A stretch of DNA of 64,000 nucleotides. Source: Pseudodesulfovibrio profundus. Lineage in GTDB: Bacteria > Desulfobacterota > Desulfovibrionia > Desulfovibrionales > Desulfovibrionaceae. The position numbers and the translations under genes were made by a program. Within the stretch, counting starts at the first letter, position 1. Each line of letters begins with the position of its first letter. The notes under the pieces are model-generated. The model ran no database searches and was not told where the DNA came from. It saw nothing but the letters and a program-made list of their open reading frames with translations. Positions 9,286 to 17,441 of this stretch are shown here, piece after piece. The DNA lies in NCBI RefSeq assembly GCF_900217235.1, contig NZ_LT907975.1, forward strand, positions 3,323,001 to 3,387,000, given 5' to 3'.

Positions 9286-10382
9286 TTACAAGACGGATTC
9301 CAGTTGTTTTTCGACTTCAGCGACTGAGAGTTCGCCGGATATGAGCTTGGGGAGGAGGGCATCCCGAGATTGAACCAAGGCTATATTCTGCTTCTTCTGC
9401 GCACTTGTTTGAGCAAAGAAGGATGACACTATTTGGTGAAAGGCCTCACCTACAGATTTGTCTGGAATGACAACAGCCGTTTCAGCTACAATATTTGGCT
9501 TTACCGCAGGATATGCTGCACCATCAGCAAGATGGGCTAATCTCTCAATTGATTCATCACAAGTAGCTGCAATGTAAACAAGTTCTCGCCAAAGCTTTTC
9601 TTGTGGAGTCAACACGGCAAATCCAGTGCTTCCTGTTAGCCGCGTATCTCCTGGTCCAATATAAGCGTATGAACGATTTCCAGGCCTCACAGTCCCAACA
9701 ATCGTGTCACCTTCAAATAGGGCTCTCCGTGCTCGTGAGGGTGCTTCCTCAAAATCATACTCGACGACCTGCTCGATAACACCATTCTTGGTATTTGCTA
9801 AATCTACGTATTGAACAGTCTCAGGATGCCTTTTTTTTGTCCATGACTTCGCATTAAGTTTGGCAAGGTCACCAAGACTACCAACCTTCCACCCCTCAGG
9901 GATCAGGCCAAGTTCGGACTCCACCAGCTTGTCGGGGAAGAGGGCCGCTGTTGCCGCATCCATGCCTTCGGGCTGCCTGCCTTCCATCTTCGACTTGACC
10001 GGGTCGAAGTCCACGAACCAACTCTTGAACAGCGCCTGCGCCATGGCCTCCAGCGTCTCATTCATGCGCCGGTTCAGTTCGATCTTGTCGTCCAGCGTGC
10101 CGAGGATGTGGGCTATGGCTTTCTGGGTTTTGAGAGGAGGGAGAATTATAGGTAAGCCATGCTGATTCGTAATGCTTAAGTAAGCACGAGTTGAACCACC
10201 ACCTGCCCAGCTTCCAAGAGTAGATTGGAAATCTGCCGAATCGAAGTAGTACTTGAGAAATTTGTTCGACAGCTTAGACTGATCTTTAACCCGATAGTAA
10301 GTCACTTGAGGGGTTAGCACGATTAAGGGGTGTTCATGTTTGGGAACAATAGCAGTTCTCCCAATCGTAGCCTTATGTGTTA
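9286..10382 (-). pseudogene. hsdS: hsdS 3' part (downstream of the IS1595 insertion)
   Basis: This is the larger remnant of the type I specificity subunit. It holds the end of the first target-recognition domain, the central conserved region (Leu-Asp-Asp-Lys-Ile-Glu-Leu-Asn, then Lys-Ser-Trp-Phe-Val-Asp-Phe-Asp-Pro), the second recognition domain and the C-terminal repeat. Joining base 10382 to the upstream part at 11100 gives an uninterrupted frame reading Leu-Leu-Thr-His-Lys-Ala-Thr-Ile-Gly across the junction. An internal GTG at 10320 could start a shortened protein with one intact recognition domain; half-size S proteins that dimerise are known in type I systems. Confidence 0.9.
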
Positions 10383-11091
10383 GGGGCTGTACCAGATAAC
10401 TAGCCCATATGTCTTCTAACCCACTGTTTCAGTTGTTTAAACTGGCTTCGCGGATTGCTGTTATTAAAACGCCACTCGCATTCCTTTAAAAACAGAGAAA
10501 AATGCTTGGTTGGAATGCCGTTGAATTTCCTCATATGGCGTTTGGCCTGGTTCCAAAAATTCTCGATTCCATTGATGTGGTTGTGGCTATCTGCAAACAG
10601 CTTCGAGTGGTTGATTCGGAAGTGTTTGAACGCTGACACATCAAGGACATTGTAGCCATACCAGCAGTCCGAGTAAACCACACTGTCTGGCTGGATTCTT
10701 TCCTGAATAATGGGAAGCAAGGTTTTACCTTTCGCATCAGGAATCACCTGTGTATAGACCTTCCCGCCCCTTTTAAGGATTCCAAAAACAGGAACCTTAC
10801 CAGCCGCCCCACGTCCTCTTTTGCCCTTTCGCTTGCCACCGAAGTAGCTCTCATCGACCTCAAATTCGCCAAAATCCATCCCTTCACAGGACTCTTCTAC
10901 CGCTATGATTTCCCGGAGCCGGTGAAAGTAATAGGCGGCTGTTTTGACGTTCACACCAACCAGATCGGCAGCGCAACGAGCTGTCGTGCCAGCCACAAAA
11001 TGTTCGATTAAACGAAGCTGCTTGTCCTTGCTCAAACGACTTTTTCGCATTGCCATACCGATAACCCAAAGGAGTTATCTGGTACAGCCCC
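10383..11091 (-). mobile_element. IS1595-family insertion sequence, copy 1 (in hsdS)
   Basis: The 709-bp element is bounded by inverted repeats beginning GGGGCTGTACCAGATAACT and flanked by an 8-bp target duplication ATGTGTTA at 10375-10382 and 11092-11099. It carries one transposase gene in the same direction as hsdS. The encoded protein is identical to that of the copy at 58526-59234, which indicates recent transposition. Confidence 0.97.
10400..11056 (-). CDS. IS1595-family transposase (copy 1)
   Basis: The 218-residue transposase lacks the long N-terminal zinc-ribbon region seen in larger IS1595 members, matching the short IS1016-like branch. It has an N-terminal helix-turn-helix, then DDE-type catalytic segments: Glu-Val-Asp-Glu-Ser-Tyr-Phe-Gly-Gly-Lys, Val-Tyr-Ser-Asp-Cys-Trp, and His-Ile-Asn/Gly-Ile-Glu-Asn-Phe-Trp. 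The frame is intact, so the element is probably active. Confidence 0.93.
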   Translation of the reverse strand: MAMRKSRLSKDKQLRLIEHFVAGTTARCAADLVGVNVKTAAYYFHRLREIIAVEESCEGMDFGEFEVDESYFGGKRKGKRGRGAAGKVPVFGILKRGGKVYTQVIPDAKGKTLLPIIQERIQPDSVVYSDCWYGYNVLDVSAFKHFRINHSKLFADSHNHINGIENFWNQAKRHMRKFNGIPTKHFSLFLKECEWRFNNSNPRSQFKQLKQWVRRHMG

Positions 11092-11382
11092 ATGTGTTAA
11101 AAGTACATCTCCTTCTTCAGCAAATCCTTTTCGCAGCTGATTTGCTTGGCTTTGTTTTATGTATTTGCAGGTTCGAAAGGAAAGGGTCCCATTGTTTATG
11201 TCTGAAGCTGCAACGAATGGTACGCCACTAGAAACGAAATCATCACCCTTAGGATGAATTCCTCCATGGTTTCCATCCATTGGTTTCTCAATAATATCTA
11301 ATTTAATTAGATCACTAATTGTATATTGCTGAACGTTGTCAACACTTCCTTTTTTCAAAATTTGTTGCTCTCTACTTCCCAT
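11092..11382 (-). pseudogene. hsdS: hsdS 5' part (upstream of the IS1595 insertion)
   Basis: About 97 codons of the N-terminal target-recognition domain remain before the insertion; the frame then runs into the element and stops after a short foreign tail at 11032. The ATG at 11382 (or GTG at 11385) overlaps the end of rhuM by about a dozen bases, so translation was coupled. The fragment is less than one recognition domain and should not bind DNA alone. Confidence 0.88.
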
Positions 11383-12421
11383 CACGTCCCACCTTCCGTT
11401 CCTGCTCCAAAGCCCTGGCAGATGTTCTCAAGTCCTCAATGTAGGTCTTGTCGGCCTCTTGCTGTTCTTCAAGACGTCGCTTCTCGGCGAACTTGTCGTA
11501 TTCCGCTTTGGCATGAGCCACAGCAGCTTCGCGGCTGACGCTTCCTGCGCCCTCAAGCACAGGGAGATCCACATCGCTCAAGAACTTGTCGAGAAAACCC
11601 TTCCAGTCTTCCATAAGGATATTCTGTCGCCGCTGAGCGCGAAACTCGGCCTGATCCAGGAACATCACGGTGATACGATTGAGTGTATCGATTTCCTTTT
11701 CGTCGAGGTAGTTTTTGGCCGTCTCGACATCCCTTTTCAGCACCCGTGACCCTTTGTAGTTCGTCAGCCCCATGTCGCGCAATTCTGCGTTGGCGCGGGT
11801 TTTGACGATCTCGCCTGCAGTCAGTTTTGTTGCGGCGTAGTGCATCTTGTTTTGCATGGTCGCAAAGAAATTGTGGGTTGCCTTCTCGCCCTCGCGATAG
11901 TCGGCTGCCAGTGAAAAGATATTGCGGATCATCAGATAGACACGAGCTTCACTCGCTCGAATCTCACGGATACGCGCCAGTAACTCTTCAAAGTAGTCAG
12001 CCCCGCTGGATTCGCCCTTGAGGCGTTCATCATCCAGAGTAAACCCTTTGACGAGGTATTCGTTCAAACGGTCCGTTGCCCACCTGCGGAACTGGCTACC
12101 CAGCTTGGAGCGAACCCGGAAACCGACGGCAATGATCATGTCCAAATTGTAGTGGTCAATCAGGCGCTTGACCTGCCGAGTTCCCTCAGTTTGAACTATT
12201 AAGTATTTCTTAATAGTTGCCTCGGGCAACAGCTCTTCATCTTCGTAAATGGAAGAAATGTGTTGATTTATGTTGGAAACAGAGGTCCCGTAAAGATCTG
12301 CCAACTGTTTTTGAGTCAGCCATACGGATTCACCTTCAAGCCTCACCTGAAGCGGTTTATCCAGGCCTTTTCCCTGGTAGACAAGGAGTTCGCCCTGTGG
12401 GCGTTCGTTGTTATTCGGCAT
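11372..12421 (-). CDS. rhuM: RhuM-family protein inside the RM operon
   Basis: The roughly 350-residue protein matches the RhuM family: a Trp-Leu-Thr-Gln-Lys-Gln-Leu-Ala-Asp-Leu-Tyr segment near the start, a Thr-Ile-Lys-Lys-Tyr block, and Arg-Ser-x-x-Gly-x-x-Phe-Arg-Arg-Trp-Ala. The C-terminus is a charged predicted coiled coil. RhuM proteins are found in pathogenicity islands and often beside type I RM genes; their biochemical role is unclear. I chose the ATG at 12421 because the upstream alternative at 12445 is a TTG. It overlaps the membrane-protein gene upstream and hsdS downstream, so the genes are tightly coupled. Confidence 0.85.
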   Translation of the reverse strand: MPNNNERPQGELLVYQGKGLDKPLQVRLEGESVWLTQKQLADLYGTSVSNINQHISSIYEDEELLPEATIKKYLIVQTEGTRQVKRLIDHYNLDMIIAVGFRVRSKLGSQFRRWATDRLNEYLVKGFTLDDERLKGESSGADYFEELLARIREIRASEARVYLMIRNIFSLAADYREGEKATHNFFATMQNKMHYAATKLTAGEIVKTRANAELRDMGLTNYKGSRVLKRDVETAKNYLDEKEIDTLNRITVMFLDQAEFRAQRRQNILMEDWKGFLDKFLSDVDLPVLEGAGSVSREAAVAHAKAEYDKFAEKRRLEEQQEADKTYIEDLRTSARALEQERKVGRDGK

Positions 12422-13139
12422 CGCTGGCCTCAACTGAAGGGGCAACTCTGTTGATCATCGTAAGCTCATTTTTTTTTGTTTTAAAATTGGTTCTCAACTT
12501 TACTGCTAGCAACCACCCGAATATTATTGAAAAAGCAGCAATTAAAAAGATACCAAGACAACCCAACCAAAACAAATCAGCTTCATTGTTATTGGGGTTA
12601 GAGATCGTAGGGGCTATACATAAACAAACTCCACCAATTACTATCCACATTGCAATAATAAGGCTGTTTATTGCCTCGTTAACTTTACTAACAGAGTAGA
12701 AAACATCATTGTTTTTGTTATGAAGAACTGTTTTGTAAAGATTTCCAGAAATACATTCTTCGAGCATATCAATGTGTGATTCCCAATTTTCTTGCCATTG
12801 CTTTGATCCTTTTAAAGCTACCCGCCATAAAAGTGTGAAAAAGCATGCAAAAATACTAACTAAAAAAAGAAAATAGAACTGCCCAGTAGTCCCGTTTCCT
12901 TTCGCTAACAATGTGCCAAACGCCAGCATAAATGCGGCTTCAAACCCCCAGAAATACAAAGCTCGCTTCCAGTAAAGTTCTATCTCAAACTGTCGGACTT
13001 CGTGTGCCTTGTCGTACGCTTCTTGGAGTCGGGATTTTGTTCCAGCTTCAAGGCATTCATTGTGCTCATTGATTACTGACGCTTTAGGCGCGTTGAACAT
13101 ATGGTTCCAGTATTTATATGTCAGCGGTTCCTTTGACAT
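12411..13139 (-). CDS. Four-helix membrane protein, RipA-like
   Basis: The 242-residue protein has four clear hydrophobic segments, two in the first half after a Tyr-Trp-Lys-Arg-Ala-Leu-Tyr-Phe-Trp-Gly entry motif and two in the second half, with a soluble loop between them. That motif and layout resemble the RipA family of octameric membrane proteins; I rate this as probable, not certain. It starts right after the hsdM stop, with GGGAG upstream, and overlaps rhuM. Its AT-richness compared with hsdM suggests it was added to the operon separately. A membrane-linked accessory role in defence is speculation. Confidence 0.6.
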   Translation of the reverse strand: MSKEPLTYKYWNHMFNAPKASVINEHNECLEAGTKSRLQEAYDKAHEVRQFEIELYWKRALYFWGFEAAFMLAFGTLLAKGNGTTGQFYFLFLVSIFACFFTLLWRVALKGSKQWQENWESHIDMLEECISGNLYKTVLHNKNNDVFYSVSKVNEAINSLIIAMWIVIGGVCLCIAPTISNPNNNEADLFWLGCLGIFLIAAFSIIFGWLLAVKLRTNFKTKKNELTMINRVAPSVEASDAE

Positions 13140-13141
13140 AG

Positions 13142-14797
13142 CTACTGTCTCCCAAATCCCAACTTCTTTAGATTTTCCCGAATCACGCTATCCAACCGCC
13201 GTCCCTCTTCCAGCTGCTCGAACAGTGTCGAGGTCAAAGCCGCCATCTTTTCTCCAAAGGGGATGCCATCGTCCTCTTCCTCGCGAGCGCCAACGTATCG
13301 GCCCGGAGTCAGCACATAGTCGTGCTTGCGGATATCCTTCAATTCGACCGAAGCACAGAATCCGGCCTCGTCCTCATACGGCGTCTCGGCCTTATCGCCC
13401 ATCTGCCAGTTCAGCAGGGTCTGCGCGATCCGCAGGATGTCCTTTTCGCGGTCAAAGTCTCGCAAAACGCGGTCGATCATGTAACCGCAATTCCGGGCGT
13501 CGATGAACAGCACCTCGCCGGAACGGTCCCGTAACGTCTCGATATTCTGTCCGTTGGATTTGTCCTTGTTCAGGAACCAGATGCAAGCCGGGATCTGCGT
13601 GTTGGTAAAAAGCTGTCCAGGCAGGGCCACGATGCATTCCACGAGGTCCGCATCAACGATCTTCTGACGAATGTCCGCCTCACCATTGGTAGCGGTGGAC
13701 ATGGAACCATTGGCGAGCAGCAGAGCCATTTTGCCCTTGGGCCCAAGGTGGTGGACCATGTGCTGCATCCACGCGAAGTTGGCGTTGCCATCCGGCGGCA
13801 GGCCGTACTTCCAGCGCACGTCGTCAGCCAGCTTGTTCGCACCCCATCCGCTGATATTAAACGGCGGGTTGGCCATGATGTAGTCAAAGCGCTTGTCCGA
13901 GTGCTGGTCATTGCCAAAGGTGTCGGCAGGCTCCTTACCGAAGTCGAACTCAATGCCACGGATAGCCATGTTCATTGCCGCCAACTTCCACGTAGTCGGG
14001 TTGGACTCCTGCCCGTAAATGGACAAGTTGCCGACCTTTCCACCATGGGCCTCGACAAATTCCTCGCTGGAAACGAAGAAGCCACCGGAGCCGCAAGCCG
14101 GGTCATACACACGCCCTTTGTACGGGCGAAGCATTTCAACGATCAGCGTAACAATCGATTTGGGCGTGTAATACTGACCGCCTTTCTTGCCCTCGGCTAC
14201 CGCGAACTGCCCTAGGAAGTATTCATAGACATGGCCCAGGATATCCTTGGCTTTCAAACTTTCATGCTCAAACGGAATGGTGTTGATCAGGTCCATGACC
14301 TCGGCCAGCTTGGAGCTTTCCACCTGAAGCCGCGCAAAGTCCTTGGTCAGCACATTCTTGAGGACCGGGTTCTCCTTCTCGATGGCGTCCATGGCATCAT
14401 CAAGCAGGTTGCCCACGCTCTTGAATTCTGCCCCCCAAGGTAACCTGGAACCGGGGTTAAGCTTCACGCATTCGAGCAGGGTGGACCAACGCCCTTTCTC
14501 CGGCACCCAAAACACGTTGGCTTCGGTGTAGTAGTCGCGCTCCTCAAGCTCGTCAGCAAGAAGCTCTTCGTCTTCCAGGTCGTCATCAAGATAGTACTCA
14601 TGGTCGGGGTCAGCGAACTGAGCCTTCAGCTCGTCCTGCCGCTGCACAAAACTGTCGCCCACATATTTCAGGAAGACCAACCCGAGCACGACGTGTTTAT
14701 ACACCGCCGCATCGAGCGAAGGCAGGAGCTTACAAGCGGCAGCCCACAGCCGCTTCTCCATTTTCTTGAGAAACGCATATTGTTCCAACGCTGTCAT
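13142..14797 (-). CDS. hsdM: Type I restriction-modification DNA methyltransferase, M subunit
   Basis: The protein (551 residues from the chosen start) shows the N-terminal HsdM helical domain, the SAM-binding motif Asp-Pro-Ala-Cys-Gly-Ser-Gly-Gly-Phe, and the catalytic Asn-Pro-Pro-Phe of N6-adenine methyltransferases. The ATG at 14797 has an AAGGAAAACGAA site; an upstream in-frame ATG at 14839 has none and falls inside the 73-bp repeat. It heads the operon hsdM, RipA-like, rhuM, hsdS, hsdR, DUF6933. Without an intact S subunit it should lack sequence-specific methylation. Confidence 0.95.
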   Translation of the reverse strand: MTALEQYAFLKKMEKRLWAAACKLLPSLDAAVYKHVVLGLVFLKYVGDSFVQRQDELKAQFADPDHEYYLDDDLEDEELLADELEERDYYTEANVFWVPEKGRWSTLLECVKLNPGSRLPWGAEFKSVGNLLDDAMDAIEKENPVLKNVLTKDFARLQVESSKLAEVMDLINTIPFEHESLKAKDILGHVYEYFLGQFAVAEGKKGGQYYTPKSIVTLIVEMLRPYKGRVYDPACGSGGFFVSSEEFVEAHGGKVGNLSIYGQESNPTTWKLAAMNMAIRGIEFDFGKEPADTFGNDQHSDKRFDYIMANPPFNISGWGANKLADDVRWKYGLPPDGNANFAWMQHMVHHLGPKGKMALLLANGSMSTATNGEADIRQKIVDADLVECIVALPGQLFTNTQIPACIWFLNKDKSNGQNIETLRDRSGEVLFIDARNCGYMIDRVLRDFDREKDILRIAQTLLNWQMGDKAETPYEDEAGFCASVELKDIRKHDYVLTPGRYVGAREEEDDGIPFGEKMAALTSTLFEQLEEGRRLDSVIRENLKKLGFGRQ

Positions 14798-15317
14798 TTC
14801 GTTTTCCTTTTCAGATTCAGTAAGATTGGCAAAAGTCATAATACACGGGCACGGAAATGTGAAACACGAATTATGCTTATAGAAAAAATGACATCTGAAA
14901 TATGATGAAAAGGCCTGTTTGCTTCAAGCTCTTTACAAGCGAAACACCTCAGCCACGATCAGCGGCTGAGGTGTTGTACTATCTAGAGTTGCAGAACCAG
15001 CTCCTAAGCGTTGTAGGCTAATATAAACCCAGAGGATTATATGGGAGCAGATTAAGTCTGACAAACAGAATAGTCATGCAGATCCTTTGATTGCTTGTAT
15101 TTCTATCTACGATAGTGATTACCCCAGAGAGGGCGGCACCTCAAGCGATCAACGCAAATAAATATAATTCTCAAGAGAATGTTATTGAGGGGTAAAAAGC
15201 TGCGGCAGTACAAGGTGTTGCGCATGGTAGTTAGCATGATAGGGTCTGTTAAAGCTTGCAGCCATTTCCACCGCTTTTCAAAAATAGGTGGACGTTTTTG
15301 ATTCACGTAAAGAGGAA
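14798..15317. other. 520-bp gap with hsdM promoter region and hairpin
   Basis: This holds the hsdM leader and the first 73-bp repeat (14812-14884). A perfect 12-bp stem follows at 14944-14976 (AACACCTCAGCC / GGCTGAGGTGTT); it could end transcription of the minus-strand 307-codon gene, although its T-run is short. Between 15000 and 15317 I see only short unconvincing frames, the longest 67 codons on the minus strand from a GTG at 15306. A small RNA cannot be excluded. Confidence 0.5.
14812..14884. repeat. 73-bp direct repeat, copy 1 (upstream of hsdM)
   Basis: This matches 16331-16403 with only a few substitutions. It begins CAGATTCAGTA and ends TTATGCTTATAGAA. It covers the region directly upstream of the hsdM ribosome site, so it probably contains that operon's promoter. 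Confidence 0.9.
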
Positions 15318-16241
15318 CTACTCTGTCCTCTTTCCAAACTCTGCTTCAACAATGTAAGAGTCCATGTTTTCGGCGTATGATGCCTTGTCAATTTCTTTTT
15401 TGGCTTCGGCGGAGCAGCCATAACCACCTGCACTCATGCTTCCCTGAAAGCTACGCCTAAGAGAAAATGATGTTTGCTTTTTCAATTCGATCGATGCTTT
15501 TAGACAACCACCCATTTCACGTGCATTTACCATTGCACCCCAAGAAGGTTCATAAAGCAGCCAGCCAAAAGGAGATAAGTCAAGACAATCTGATTTATTC
15601 CACTCCAAGCCTTCGAGAACAAAGGATCTTGTGTCACTCATATATTGATCAGCGCTTGAGTCAGATTGGTCCTTTATTTCACCACTCGCTGAAACAACTG
15701 GGGTGTCAACTGAGGCACTGGATGAAGTTGCACTGTTCTTTTGTCGATAACCAGCCCCAACTTTGCGGATAGAAATGCCTGTAGCCCCCAGCGCTACCAG
15801 CAGTCTAATTAATTCTGCTTCTCTTTCCGCATAGAGGACATCGTCATAGGTTTCTTCTGGGATGTAAACATTTGATTTGTTTGAGTTTGGCAATTCTGCC
15901 AGAGGGTGCAATCTATATGTTTTGCCTGGTAGAGGGTGTCCAGGTGGAAAGAAACAATCAAGATTTTTTGCTTCATTGAATGTTTTAACCATTAGGCCTG
16001 ATGCCTTAGCCAAAGCCTTGACCAGACCATTACTGATATTTTTATTACTTTGATCCTCGTCGGAGTTAACGGGACTAAGGAGAGTGCCTAAAGTCTGGAC
16101 TGCCAAAGTAGATCCAACAATAGTAGTGGCACCTGAAACCACTGATGAAAAATCTACTGACTCCCTTAACAACATCTCAGTATCTTCGCTCTCTTCACCA
16201 CATTCAGAGATATAAAGGAATGGTTTTAATTCGTTTGTCAT
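15318..16241 (-). CDS. Hypothetical 307-residue protein in the defence region
   Basis: I do not recognise this protein. It has an acidic N-terminus, a hydrophobic stretch at about residues 32-58 that could be one membrane segment or an amphipathic helix, a low-complexity Ser-rich linker around residues 175-205, and a C-terminal domain with a Trp-Leu-Leu-Tyr-Glu-Pro-Ser-Trp-Gly core. Base composition is AT-rich compared with hsdM. It is divergent from the reverse transcriptase, and a copy of the hsdM upstream region lies 90 bases before its start. The position suggests an accessory or defence gene; no function can be given. Confidence 0.6.
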   Translation of the reverse strand: MTNELKPFLYISECGEESEDTEMLLRESVDFSSVVSGATTIVGSTLAVQTLGTLLSPVNSDEDQSNKNISNGLVKALAKASGLMVKTFNEAKNLDCFFPPGHPLPGKTYRLHPLAELPNSNKSNVYIPEETYDDVLYAEREAELIRLLVALGATGISIRKVGAGYRQKNSATSSSASVDTPVVSASGEIKDQSDSSADQYMSDTRSFVLEGLEWNKSDCLDLSPFGWLLYEPSWGAMVNAREMGGCLKASIELKKQTSFSLRRSFQGSMSAGGYGCSAEAKKEIDKASYAENMDSYIVEAEFGKRTE

Positions 16242-16330
16242 CTTCGGCGTCCTTTAGGTTTGGTATCCCCTATTATCAACATCTCCAGGAGAGGATTATT
16301 ATCTGATACTGGATGTGCTCACAGGTCGAT

Positions 16331-16403
16331 CAGATTCAGTACGATTGGGGAAAGTCATAATACACGGGCTGGGAAATGTGAAACACGAATTATGCTTATA
16401 GAA
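16331..16403. repeat. 73-bp direct repeat, copy 2 (between the 307-residue gene and the RT)
   Basis: Second copy of the sequence upstream of hsdM. On the minus strand it lies upstream of the 307-residue gene; on the plus strand it lies 120 bases before the RT start. It could supply a promoter to the former and marks a duplication boundary. Confidence 0.9.
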
Positions 16404-16522
16404 GATGTGACTTCGTGGGTGAGGCTCAAGAAATTATCAAACACGTCGCACTTAAGCGTAGGAGCGAAAGTTCCAGCCTTTTTTTTGTAGCTTGCAGTCT
16501 ATTACATGATGTTCTATTTTGT

Positions 16523-17441
16523 ATGAGTATGTGTGCAGCAATCAAAATCGAAGATTACTTTACTTTGGATAATATTTCTGAAGTTTACGACAAACGAATC
16601 CGATCCAAATCAGGACGTGGAATTGATCGAACATCCGTTGTTGATTTCGATAAAGACGCAGAAGGACACTTCGAGGTTATTAGGAGAAAATGCACAAACT
16701 CGACATATCGCTTTTCACCCTACCTCCAACGCTTGATCCTGAAAGGCCCAAAGAAATTTCCGAGATCAATCTCGATTCCTACAGTGAGAGACAAAATAGT
16801 TCTAAGCATTTTGAACTCTGTTCTCCAAGACGCTTTCCCAGACAGTGTTAAACGGGAATTGCCCAATGTGAAAGTCAGAAACTTGGCAAAGGCACTCAAC
16901 AAATCTAACGGGGCGCGAAGCCTTCATAGAGTGGATGTCGAAGCATATTATGACAACATTGATCACGAGCAACTATTTTCTGAATTAGACTCAAGTGACT
17001 TGGCAAGTGAATTTTTAACCCTCATTCGAAGAGCGGTAAGAAACCCTACAGTCCCTGAAGGTTACCACAGAGAAGATCGGCAAAACTATGCCAACAAAGA
17101 CGGCAAAGGTGTCCCTCAAGGTCTTCCGATTTCAAATGTACTCGCAGAGATATACCTCAAAGATACAGATGAAGTGCTTGAGAAGCTTTGCTTCCACTAC
17201 GACCGATATGTCGACGACATCGTAGCATTGACCGACCCAGAAGTTGATTTTGAGGGAGTGTGTCAAAGTGCACTTAAGGACAAAGACCTTGGACTGAACA
17301 CCGACAAATCAGATTTCTGCTGTAAGGACGAGTGCACGATCTACTTGGGGTATACTATTTCCGGCTCCGATATTTCTGTTAGACAAAGCACCTTAGAGAA
17401 GCACCTTCACTCCATCTCGATGATGTTCGTCAGACTAAAAA
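16523..17441 (+). pseudogene. Reverse transcriptase, 3' end lost at an IS5-family element
   Basis: The surviving 306 codons hold the RT palm and fingers: a Gly-x-Asp start block, Ile-Ser-Ile-Pro-Thr-Val-Arg-Asp-Lys-Ile-Val, Asp-Val-Glu-Ala-Tyr-Tyr-Asp-Asn-Ile-Asp, a Gly-Val-Pro-Gln-Gly-Leu-Pro-Ile-Ser turn, and Tyr-Val-Asp-Asp at residues 229-232. The frame runs into the insertion sequence and stops at 17506, so any C-terminal domain is lost. I saw no retron NAxxH or VTG motif and no group II maturase domain, so it fits the stand-alone 'unknown group'/DRT-type defence RTs better. I cannot name the group. The ATG at 16523 is the best start but has no clear ribosome site. Confidence 0.8.

Noticed and set aside
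15103-15306. 67-codon minus-strand frame between hsdM and the 307-codon gene
   Set aside because: GTG start without a ribosome site and no recognisable features.
16242-16522. Possible retron msr/msd RNA upstream of the RT
   Set aside because: The RT has no NAxxH or VTG motif, and I see no paired inverted repeats of retron type in this region.
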